In this document: in pieces, positions 16,828 to 23,594 of the stretch
Layout: each line of letters starts with the position of its first letter
Numbering within the stretch: the stretch's first letter is position 1
Assembly: GCA_020435965.1 (NCBI GenBank)
Contig: JAGQYS010000016.1
Location: 1-34,745 of the forward strand
Reading direction: 5' to 3'
Origin: Flavobacteriaceae bacterium
GTDB lineage: Bacteria; Bacteroidota; Bacteroidia; Flavobacteriales; Flavobacteriaceae
DNA length: 34,745 bases
The notes under the pieces: generated by a model
Seen by the model: only the letters and a program-made list of their open reading frames with translations
What the model was told of the DNA's origin: nothing
Databases searched by the model: none
Program-made: the position numbers and the translations under genes

Positions 16828-17280
16828 GTGCAAAAGCTAAACTTCCCTACATATTCGTTTCGTCTCAAAAATAGAGAAAATAAACGTTTTATCTTTGATG
16901 ATATTCGTAAAAAATTTGTGGTTTTACAACCTGAAGAATGGGTGAGGCAACATTGCATCAACTATTTGGTGTCTCATAAAAACTATCCTAAAACACTTAT
17001 AAACGTTGAAAAAGAACTGAAGATAAATGGCTTGACAAAGCGCTATGATATTGTGGTATACAATTCTGATGGGAGCATTCATTTGATTGTTGAGTGTAAA
17101 TCGCCAAAAATCAATATCAATCAAGACACTTTTGACCAAATTGCACGATACAACTTAACTTTAAATGCTACCTACTTGATGGTGACTAACGGAATTAATC
17201 ATTATTATTGTGCTATGGACTTTGAAGCTGAGCGTTATCAGTTTTTAAAAGACATTCCTCATTACGCGATAAATGAATAA
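16828..17280 (+). CDS. HsdR N-terminal-type (HSDR_N_2) PD-(D/E)xK nuclease-fold protein
   Basis: A stand-alone 150-residue domain related to the N-terminal nuclease domain of type I restriction enzyme HsdR. The fold's catalytic pattern is visible: KRYDIVVY (Asp74), then IVECKSP (Glu89, Lys91), and an alpha-helix DTFDQIARYN. No restriction helicase, methylase or specificity gene is near, so it is not a restriction system. A role in nucleic-acid processing near holA is only a guess. The frame is open from a TTG at 16801, but the GTG at 16828 gives the QKLNFPTYSFR beginning that I recall from flavobacterial relatives, so I choose it. No ATG is available. Its end overlaps the next gene's ATG by 8 bases. 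Confidence 0.85.
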   Translation: MQKLNFPTYSFRLKNRENKRFIFDDIRKKFVVLQPEEWVRQHCINYLVSHKNYPKTLINVEKELKINGLTKRYDIVVYNSDGSIHLIVECKSPKININQDTFDQIARYNLTLNATYLMVTNGINHYYCAMDFEAERYQFLKDIPHYAINE

Positions 17281-17899
17281 GACAATCACATTTTGGCTAG
17301 GAATTTTAGGAGCACTATTTTTTATTACTCCTTCTGTTTTAGGCGGTTTACAATTTGAAAACTATAGCCACATCAGTCAGTTTATAAGCGAAAGTTATGC
17401 TTTTGGCACTCCTTATGGAGTTTACATGAGGTTTTTGGGATTTATTCCTAGTGGAATATTAATTACAATGTTCTCCTTCTCATGTTGGAAACTGTTACCA
17501 AAATCTAACGTACTAAAAATAGGACTTTTTGGGTTTGGCGTGTTTTATGGCATTGGCACTATCACGGTTGGGCTATTTCCTTGTGATGAAGGCTGTAATA
17601 AAGAGTTAATCAATCCGAGCGTATCACAATTAATTCATAACCTTTTCGGAGGACTTACCTATTTAATAGTTCCAGCTTGCTTGATATTAATTGGCTTTAG
17701 TTCTAGAAAATGGAGCAGTACAACCCCCTTTTCAACACTCTCTATCATTTGTGGCACCATAGCTTTAATGTTTAGTATGTTGTTATTAAGTGATCCTGAC
17801 GGAAATTATATTGGTTTGTTTCAGCGAATAACTGAGGGTTCTATATTATTTTGGTTAATTAACTTTGCCTTTTACATTAAAAATAATAATCACACTTGA
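17273..17899 (+). CDS. DUF998-family membrane protein
   Basis: This 208-residue protein has six predicted membrane helices. Hallmarks are a short lumenal start NYSHISQFISESYAFG, the central SGILITMFSFSCWKLL helix, FPCDEGC before a basic-poor loop, and PSVSQLIHNLFGG before helix four. These fit DUF998; its function is unknown. Its ATG overlaps the preceding HSDR_N gene by 8 bases, and its TGA overlaps the next gene's TTG (shared TTGA), so the three are likely translated in a coupled way. In flavobacterial neighbourhoods I remember, the HSDR_N gene is often followed directly by the glycosyltransferase, so this gene may be an insertion. Confidence 0.85.
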   Translation: MNKTITFWLGILGALFFITPSVLGGLQFENYSHISQFISESYAFGTPYGVYMRFLGFIPSGILITMFSFSCWKLLPKSNVLKIGLFGFGVFYGIGTITVGLFPCDEGCNKELINPSVSQLIHNLFGGLTYLIVPACLILIGFSSRKWSSTTPFSTLSIICGTIALMFSMLLLSDPDGNYIGLFQRITEGSILFWLINFAFYIKNNNHT

Positions 17900-18885
17900 A
17901 AATTGCAGTCGTCATATTAAACTGGAACGGAAAAAAACTTTTGGAAGAGTTTTTACCTTCAGTCGTTGCGCATTCTAAAAATGCAACTGTGTATTTGGCA
18001 GATAATGCCTCAATTGATGATTCCATTGATTTTGTACAACATCAATTCCCAACAGTAAAAATCATCAAAAATACTGTGAATGGAGGCTATGCTAAAGGTT
18101 ATAACGATGCTTTAAAAAAGATTGAAGCTGACGTGTTCTGCCTTTTAAATAATGATGTAGAGGTTTCGGAGAATTGGCTTCAACCTATTATTAATTGCTT
18201 TCAAGAGGATTCAGATACTGCAATTATTCAACCCAAAATACTGGATTATAAAAACAAAGATTATTTTGAATACGCAGGAGCAGCAGGTGGTTTTATAGAT
18301 AAATATGGCTATCCATATTGTAGAGGCAGAATTTTTAACACCATTGAAAAAGATAAGCAGCAGTATGAAGGTGTTACAGATATTTTCTGGGCTTCTGGAG
18401 CTTGTTTATTTATTAAAAAATCAGTTTTTGAAACACTCAACGGTTTTGATGAATCTTATTTTGCACACCAAGAAGAAATTGATTTATGCTGGCGAGCCAA
18501 AAACTTAGGTTTTCAAATTAAATACGTAAGCACTTCAGTTGTTTATCATTTAGGTGGCGGAACTTTGAATGCAATAAACCCAAAAAAAACCTTTTTAAAT
18601 TTTAAGAACAGCTTATACAACTTAACCAAAAATGCTAAAGGAAATTTATTTTTTCTCGTTATTGTTCGTTTGTTTTTAGATGGAATTGCTGGTATAAAAT
18701 TTTTACTAAGCTTTAAACCAAGCCACACCTTAGCCATTGTAAAAGCACATTTTTCGTTTTACAAAAACTTACCTGAACTTTATAAGCAAAGGAACAAATT
18801 GGCGCAAAAGATCAAATACTATAATAAAACCTCAATTGTTTGGCAATATTTTGTAAAAAACAAAAAGACATACAATAGTTTATAA
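17896..18885 (+). CDS. Family 2 glycosyltransferase
   Basis: This 329-residue GT-A-fold enzyme transfers a sugar from a nucleotide donor, probably to a cell-surface glycan or lipid-linked acceptor. It begins VVILNWNGKKLLEEFLPSV, typical of the rhamnosyltransferase-like GT2 group. The donor/metal site is LLNNDVEV (NND at 85-87), and the acceptor region GFDESYFAHQEEIDLCWR carries the ED-type catalytic acid. A C-terminal amphipathic/hydrophobic stretch (~245-275) may associate with the membrane. The start is TTG at 17896, overlapping the previous stop (TTGA). No ATG occurs where the N-terminal strand begins, so TTG is needed to keep it intact. Confidence 0.93.
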   Translation: MKIAVVILNWNGKKLLEEFLPSVVAHSKNATVYLADNASIDDSIDFVQHQFPTVKIIKNTVNGGYAKGYNDALKKIEADVFCLLNNDVEVSENWLQPIINCFQEDSDTAIIQPKILDYKNKDYFEYAGAAGGFIDKYGYPYCRGRIFNTIEKDKQQYEGVTDIFWASGACLFIKKSVFETLNGFDESYFAHQEEIDLCWRAKNLGFQIKYVSTSVVYHLGGGTLNAINPKKTFLNFKNSLYNLTKNAKGNLFFLVIVRLFLDGIAGIKFLLSFKPSHTLAIVKAHFSFYKNLPELYKQRNKLAQKIKYYNKTSIVWQYFVKNKKTYNSL

Positions 18886-18935
18886 CTCGTTAGTAAAAGT
18901 TTTGTTAATAGTATATTTTACTAGTGTTTTTTATA

Positions 18936-18943
18936 TATTTTTG
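18936..18943 (+). promoter_or_regulatory. Promoter -7 element for the OmpA-like gene
   Basis: TATTTTTG fits TAnnTTTG and lies 35 bases before the ATG at 18979. No well-placed -33 TTG is seen, so strength is uncertain. Confidence 0.4.
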
Positions 18944-18978
18944 TACTAAGTTTTAAAACCCATTTAACAATTAAACCA

Positions 18979-19839
18979 ATGAAAAAAGTATTAGTTCTGG
19001 GCCTTTCAACAATGCTCTTATTAAGCTCATGTGTATCTAAAAAAGAATATGCTGCACTTGAAGCTAAACAAAAAGAAACTCAAGATTTATTAAACTCTGC
19101 AACCGTTAAACTTAATAGCTGTTTAGCTGATGCCGCTGCTGCAAATGCTCGTGCTGAATCTTTAAATGAACGACTTGCAGATATGAAAAAGACTAATGAA
19201 AACTTAATTCAAAGTAATAAAGACCTCACCATGCTTACCTCTAAAGGAGCTAGCAATGTTGAAAAAACACTGGAAAGCATGAAAGAAAAAGATTTAAAAA
19301 TTTCGCGCTTACAAGACGCTATTTCCAAAAAAGACAGTGTTATGCTTGCTTTGGTAACAAGTTTGAAGAAAGAAGTAGGTATTAACGACCCAGACATTGA
19401 AATAAATGTTGAAAAAGGTGTGGTATTTATTTCAATAGCAGACAAGCTTTTATTTAAAACAGGAAGTTATACAGTTACAGCTAGAGCACAAGAGGTGCTT
19501 GCTAAAGTTGCAAAGGTGGTAAACAGTAAACCAAACTTTGATGCTATGGTTGAAGCTCATACAGATAACGTACCTTACCAAAAAGGGGTATTGCTAGACA
19601 ATTGGGATTTAAGTGTAAAACGCGCTACTTCTGTTGTTAGAGTTCTTGAAGAATTAAACGTAAATCCGAAACAGCTTATTGCTGCTGGTCGTGGTGAGTA
19701 TGCTCCAGTTGCAGAAAATGATACAGCTGAAAACAAAGCGAAAAACAGACGTACACGTATTGTAGTAATGCCAAAAATTGACGAATTCTACGATATGATT
19801 GAAAAAGAAATGAAAAACTTAGAAGCTGGCGGCAACTAA
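18979..19839 (+). CDS. OmpA-family peptidoglycan-associated lipoprotein
   Basis: This 286-residue lipoprotein has the signal MKKVLVLGLSTMLLLSSC (Cys18). Residues ~20-135 are a long coiled-coil (repeated E/K-rich heptads such as EAKQKETQDLLNSATVKL). Residues ~150-270 are an OmpA-C domain that binds peptidoglycan, with the motif AHTDNVPY and the helix KNRRTRIVV (key Asn and Arg residues). There is no N-terminal beta-barrel, so it resembles coiled-coil linkers between the outer membrane and the wall. It is followed by a strong terminator and has its own promoter element. Confidence 0.94.
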   Translation: MKKVLVLGLSTMLLLSSCVSKKEYAALEAKQKETQDLLNSATVKLNSCLADAAAANARAESLNERLADMKKTNENLIQSNKDLTMLTSKGASNVEKTLESMKEKDLKISRLQDAISKKDSVMLALVTSLKKEVGINDPDIEINVEKGVVFISIADKLLFKTGSYTVTARAQEVLAKVAKVVNSKPNFDAMVEAHTDNVPYQKGVLLDNWDLSVKRATSVVRVLEELNVNPKQLIAAGRGEYAPVAENDTAENKAKNRRTRIVVMPKIDEFYDMIEKEMKNLEAGGN

Positions 19840-19860
19840 GAACTCATATAAATAATTAAG

Positions 19861-19890
19861 AAAGCCCAACCTTTCGGTTGGGCTTTTTTT
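19861..19890. terminator. Bidirectional rho-independent terminator
   Basis: AAAGCCCAACC (19861-19871) pairs with GGTTGGGCTTT (19876-19886) around a TTTC loop, with T-runs on both strands. It lies between the convergent stops of the OmpA-like gene (19839) and the YciO-like gene (19889). Confidence 0.93.
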
Positions 19891-20509
19891 ATAGGATATC
19901 CAAACTTCCTTTCCCTTCTCTAATAATTACAACATCGCCATCAGAAACATCAATAACTGTTGATGCTTCATTATCACCATAACCACCATCAATAACAAGG
20001 TCTACTAAGTTGTCCCATTTTTCTTTGATAAGTTCGGGATCAGTTGTATATTCTATTATTTCATCTTCATCGTGTATAGATGTTGAAATGATAGGTCGTC
20101 CCAATTTTTTTACAATTTCAATAGCGATATTATTGTTTGGAACACGAATACCAACTGTTTTCTTCTTTTTAAAGGGATTTGGCAAATTTTTAGAACTAGG
20201 CAAAACAAATGTGTATGGTCCAGGCAAAGCACGTTTTAATAACTTAAAGGTAGAAGTGTCTATTTGTTTTACATAATCGCTTAAATTGCTCAGATCATGA
20301 CACACAAAAGAAAAGTTGGATTTTTCTAACTTCACTCCTTTTATCTTGGCTACTCGCTCCAAAGCTTTTAAGTTGGTAATATCACAACCCAATCCATAAA
20401 CGGTGTCCGTAGGATAAATAATTAAACCGCCTTTTTTTAAAATATTGACAACCTTCTCAATTTCTTTAGGATTTGGGTTTTCTTCGTAAATTCTAATAAA
20501 CTCGGCCAT
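19889..20509 (-). CDS. YrdC/Sua5-domain protein, YciO-like (annotated as threonylcarbamoyl-AMP synthase)
   Basis: This 206-residue YrdC-fold protein has the family's nucleotide/tRNA-binding cleft: KKGGLIIYPTDTVYGLGCDI, NFSFVCHDLSNLSDYV, ALPGPYTFVLP and TVGIRVPNN. TsaC/Sua5 make threonylcarbamoyl-AMP for the t6A37 modification of tRNA. Details here resemble E. coli YciO more than TsaC: FVCHDLSNLS, PIISTSIHDED instead of a SAN-like motif, and REGKGSLDIL at the end. The exact catalytic role is therefore less certain than the fold. It lacks the C-terminal Sua5 domain. Confidence 0.88.
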   Translation of the reverse strand: MAEFIRIYEENPNPKEIEKVVNILKKGGLIIYPTDTVYGLGCDITNLKALERVAKIKGVKLEKSNFSFVCHDLSNLSDYVKQIDTSTFKLLKRALPGPYTFVLPSSKNLPNPFKKKKTVGIRVPNNNIAIEIVKKLGRPIISTSIHDEDEIIEYTTDPELIKEKWDNLVDLVIDGGYGDNEASTVIDVSDGDVVIIREGKGSLDIL

Positions 20510-20856
20510 AATAGTTATATTATTAAACGTATTACAAAGTAACTAATTATTTATACATGAATATGCTAAAATATACGCTGATTTGATATTTTAATAGCAT
20601 TCAAGCATCATCAAATCGTATCAATTGTTTATGCTTTAAAGAAACCAAAAAAAAGAGATACTAAGACATTGACAATCTCATTTCCCAAAAGATGAGCAAA
20701 TGGTGTGTGACCCTGGCGAAAACTTAAAACTTTAGCTTAACACTTACAGATTGATAAGTTAAACTAAAACTCCCATATTTAAAATCGGTGATTGAGCCTG
20801 TCTAAATGTAGGATTTTTTGTCTTTTTTGGATTACGCTTATCGGTCGTGGCTATGA

Positions 20857-21017
20857 GTAGTGCGGGCGCAAATACGCATTTTTCTTTCGGTCTATCACAG
20901 AGCCAAAACCTTGTTTTCTGGGTTTTTATCTTATTATTTCAAAAAGCCAAAACCTTGTTTTGGCGGTCATTGCAAAATAGCGATTTCTTTCGGGTTAAGC
21001 ACCTAATCCCGCATTAC
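20857..21017. repeat. Structured repeat element
   Basis: GTAGTGCGGG (20857-20866) and CCCGCATTAC (21008-21017) form an inverted pair with one mismatch. Inside it, the 17-mer AGCCAAAACCTTGTTTT occurs twice (20901-20917 and 20945-20961). The second copy extends into a perfect hairpin, GCCAAAAC-CTT-GTTTTGGC (20946-20964). This layout resembles the non-coding repeats that separate cassette-like single genes in marine Bacteroidota; that resemblance is from memory. Confidence 0.6.
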
Positions 21018-21023
21018 TTATTG

Positions 21024-21038
21024 CCGTTGTTATGTGTG
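21024..21038 (+). repeat. Cassette boundary-like motif, left copy
   Basis: CCGTTGTTATGTGTG here is matched in inverted orientation by CACACATAACGG at 22542-22553 beyond the lipoprotein gene; three bases (GTT) are the only difference. The two copies point toward each other and enclose the gene. Confidence 0.5.
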
Positions 21039-21189
21039 GTGACTCTATTCTTTATTTGGATTAATTCATCTATTCGACCATATCTCCCATCCCGTAAAAA
21101 TCAATAGCTTTTGCTAAAGAGGATTTGTACTCCACTCTGACCATTCCCCATTATTGTAGGATTTGAAAATAAAGTTTTTGCAATGATGC

Positions 21190-22443
21190 CTAGTTAAATT
21201 CAGCTTTTAGGGCTTTATTCTTCTGATTCAATATAACAATTTCAAAGTCAGATTTATCTAAAACTAATGTAACCTTCTTATCATCCGTCTCTTGTATATC
21301 ATAAGGAACGGCTTTGCCGACTTGCTCACCTTTTTTGTAGGCAAATACCAAACATGGGCACTGGATATTTTCTTCAGCAAATGATAATTCCACTTCTTTA
21401 CGATCACCATACACCATCCATTGCGGACGATCGTACTTTTTACTTCTTGGATGGAAAACTGCTATGTCATACCTGAATGTGCCCATAGGAGGTAAATCAA
21501 GAGAGGATTTCTTTCGTTGCTGACCAAATAGCTCACCAGATTCATTGACAAAAACACTAGGTCTTTCTAGATCTGTAATCTGATAATACGAGTTTTCGTA
21601 ATCCCTGTTACCCTTTTCAGAATAAATTGTCTGACTTATGGTTAATGGGTCAATTCCTGTAAATTCCGTCAATCTCCCTGCCATCGCCTTTCCCCAACCC
21701 ATGGAATTGTTAGGCATTTCTCCTTCGTACACATGATCAAAACCACAATGAATTAATACCTTTTCGTTTGGGTATCGATTTAGATAGGATTCAATATTCC
21801 GGGCTTGATTAATTTCTCTTTCCTTCCCATTAGCATGTCCACTGCTTTCGTACCCAAATATTTTGAACCCCATATCAAAGGCAGTTCTTATTAAATTACC
21901 AAATTGAGGTTCTTGTGTAAAATATCCAGAATCAAGAATAGGATAACCATTGGCTTGCATAATTGAATCTGCTTGAGGCGTATTAAAATATCCTTCCATT
22001 CCTAAGTGCTTAAAGCCTCTTCTTTTGAGTCCTTCAAGTAGTCGAGTGGTAAAAATTCGATGTTGGGGCATTTGATGAGCTTCATTTATGATGACTACTC
22101 GGTGCTCTTCAGCTTCATTCAATATGTAATCTATTGCATCCATTGCTTTGTAGAGGCCAAAACTATCTCGTTGTTTCTGCGTAAGTCCAATTTCAATTGA
22201 TTCTTTCGTATCCCAAATCTCATGCATCCTTTCTATGTTTCCGATTTTGGCAAATTCCCATGCCCTTCTATCGACAATCGTAGGAAAGGTATCCAAATAT
22301 GAAGAAAAATTGTATGGCATCTCATTTGACTTTGTATCAAAATGAAAGCCAAACTCCACAAAATCCAACTTTTTCTGCTCTTCATTTTTGGTATTACAGG
22401 CAATGCTCAGCAAAGAAATCGCAATAATAAATAAGTGTTTCAT
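21190..22443 (-). CDS. Lipoprotein of the EreA/ChaN-like superfamily, unknown function
   Basis: This 417-residue lipoprotein has the signal MKHLFIIAISLLSIAC (Cys16). Its core (~110-270) carries INEAHQMPQHR, then LGMEGY, FGYESSG and VLIHCGFDHVYEG. This Glu/His-rich sequence of strands is what I associate with erythromycin-esterase/ChaN/TraB-like hydrolase folds. The C-terminal ~130 residues are beta-rich and not recognised. Catalysis is plausible because the EAHQ, E, and H residues are kept, but the substrate is unknown. It stands alone between the YciO gene and the nitronate monooxygenase operon, flanked by inverted CACACATAAC-type motifs, so it may have arrived as a mobile cassette. No promoter consensus is evident. 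Confidence 0.7.
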   Translation of the reverse strand: MKHLFIIAISLLSIACNTKNEEQKKLDFVEFGFHFDTKSNEMPYNFSSYLDTFPTIVDRRAWEFAKIGNIERMHEIWDTKESIEIGLTQKQRDSFGLYKAMDAIDYILNEAEEHRVVIINEAHQMPQHRIFTTRLLEGLKRRGFKHLGMEGYFNTPQADSIMQANGYPILDSGYFTQEPQFGNLIRTAFDMGFKIFGYESSGHANGKEREINQARNIESYLNRYPNEKVLIHCGFDHVYEGEMPNNSMGWGKAMAGRLTEFTGIDPLTISQTIYSEKGNRDYENSYYQITDLERPSVFVNESGELFGQQRKKSSLDLPPMGTFRYDIAVFHPRSKKYDRPQWMVYGDRKEVELSFAEENIQCPCLVFAYKKGEQVGKAVPYDIQETDDKKVTLVLDKSDFEIVILNQKNKALKAEFN

Positions 22444-22541
22444 TAATTAGTTTTTTATGCCTGACATTCCATCGAGTCTAGTTGTTTATAAAATGGAAAG
22501 CCTTTTATTATTTATGTTTTCGGTGTTTTTGGTTGTTTCAT

Positions 22542-22553
22542 CACACATAACGG
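22542..22553 (-). repeat. Cassette boundary-like motif, right copy
   Basis: CACACATAACGG on the plus strand (CCGTTATGTGTG on the minus strand) is the inverted partner of 21024-21038. It lies 99 bases upstream of the lipoprotein start on its coding strand. The 209-base gap 22444-22652 holds no other feature I can support. Confidence 0.5.
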
Positions 22554-22652
22554 TATGATATAATGTTGTTTCAATGACTTATATCAGATGATAAGCGAAG
22601 TTACTTTTTTGTTTTTAAGTATCAAAACTGTTAATAACAAAGCTGTAAATAC

Positions 22653-23594
22653 CTACAAACCAGCTACTTGTTTCTTAGCTACCTCAAACTCAGCCATAAT
22701 TTCTTTTACAATGTCTGCAACAGGTTTTATGTCGTGAATAAGTCCAGCTATTTGTCCTATTTCAAGTTCGCCATCATCTAAATCGCCTTCAAACATACCG
22801 CGTTTAGCTCTCGCTCTTCCTAATAATTCTTTGAGCTGTTCTGCTGTTGGTGCTGTTTTATACAGTTCTTGAATCTCTTTATAGAATTTGTTTTTTATTA
22901 AACGTACTGGAGCCAGTTCTTTTAAGGTTAATTGTGTTGCACCTTCTTCAGCATCTACTACAACTTGCTTAAAGGCTTGATGTGCTGAGCTTTCTGTACT
23001 TGCTACAAATCGGCTTCCAATTTGAACACCATCTGCACCTAAAACCATAGTGGCCAACATGCCTCTTCCTGTGGCTATGCCTCCAGCAGCAATCAACGGA
23101 ATATTGATTTTTTCTTTAACCATTGGAATTAAGGTCAACGTTGTTGTTTCATCCCGTCCATTATGTCCTCCAGCTTCAAATCCTTCAGCGACTACAGCAT
23201 CTACTCCAGCTTCTTGAGCTTTTAAAGCGAATTTTACACTGCTAACCACATGCACCACAGTAATGCCTTTATCTTGTAACCATTTGGTCCAGGTTTTTGG
23301 GTTTCCAGCAGAAGTGAATACTATTTTGACATCTTCCTCAACGATAATGTTCATAATATCCTCAATGTTTGGATATAACATTGGTACATTAACTCCAAAA
23401 GGTTTTTCTGTAACTTTTTTACATTTCTGTATGTGCTCACGCAACACGTCAGGATACATGCTTCCTGCACCAATTAAACCTAGAATTCCAGCATTGCTTG
23501 CTGCAGAAGCAAGCCTCCAACCACTGTTCCAAATCATACCTGCTTGTACAATTGGATATTGAATACCAAAGAGCTTCGTTATTTTATTTTGCAT
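22653..23594 (-). CDS. Nitronate monooxygenase / FabK-like FMN enzyme
   Basis: This 313-residue TIM-barrel flavoprotein belongs to the 2-nitropropane dioxygenase family. Visible features are the N-terminal FGIQYPIVQAGM substrate/FMN loop, the strand VVAEGFEAGGHNGRDE with the conserved His144, and the phosphate-binding IAAGGIATGRGMLATMVLGA and GVQIGSRF segments. Family members either oxidise nitronates or, as FabK, reduce enoyl-ACP; sequence alone does not settle which. Its ATG directly follows the TAA of the S8 protease gene (TAAATG), so it is the last gene of the mnmA-protease-NMO transcript. Confidence 0.9.
   Translation of the reverse strand: MQNKITKLFGIQYPIVQAGMIWNSGWRLASAASNAGILGLIGAGSMYPDVLREHIQKCKKVTEKPFGVNVPMLYPNIEDIMNIIVEEDVKIVFTSAGNPKTWTKWLQDKGITVVHVVSSVKFALKAQEAGVDAVVAEGFEAGGHNGRDETTTLTLIPMVKEKINIPLIAAGGIATGRGMLATMVLGADGVQIGSRFVASTESSAHQAFKQVVVDAEEGATQLTLKELAPVRLIKNKFYKEIQELYKTAPTAEQLKELLGRARAKRGMFEGDLDDGELEIGQIAGLIHDIKPVADIVKEIMAEFEVAKKQVAGL

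Larger units (their letters stand above)
20510..21189. other. Non-coding stretch with hairpins and repeats (cassette-like)
   Basis: This 680-base stretch has no convincing gene; an 86-codon open frame at 20847-21107 has no recognisable protein pattern and spans palindromic repeats. The left part (20510-20840) is plain AT-rich DNA. 20841-21040 is visibly richer in G+C and structured, as listed separately. The 10-mer TGTAGGATTT occurs at 20807-20816 and 21155-21164, bracketing the structured part. A lone lipoprotein gene follows on the minus strand. Confidence 0.55.

Noticed and set aside
16801-17280. Restriction-modification system suggested by the HsdR N-terminal domain
   Set aside because: Only the ~150-residue nuclease-fold domain is present; no helicase part, methylase or specificity subunit is nearby.
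20847-21107. 86-codon open frame on the plus strand
   Set aside because: It spans the palindromic and direct repeats of the non-coding block, has no recognisable domain or ordinary start context, and its hydrophobic part comes from the repeated CCAAAACCTTGTTTT sequence. It is probably not a gene.
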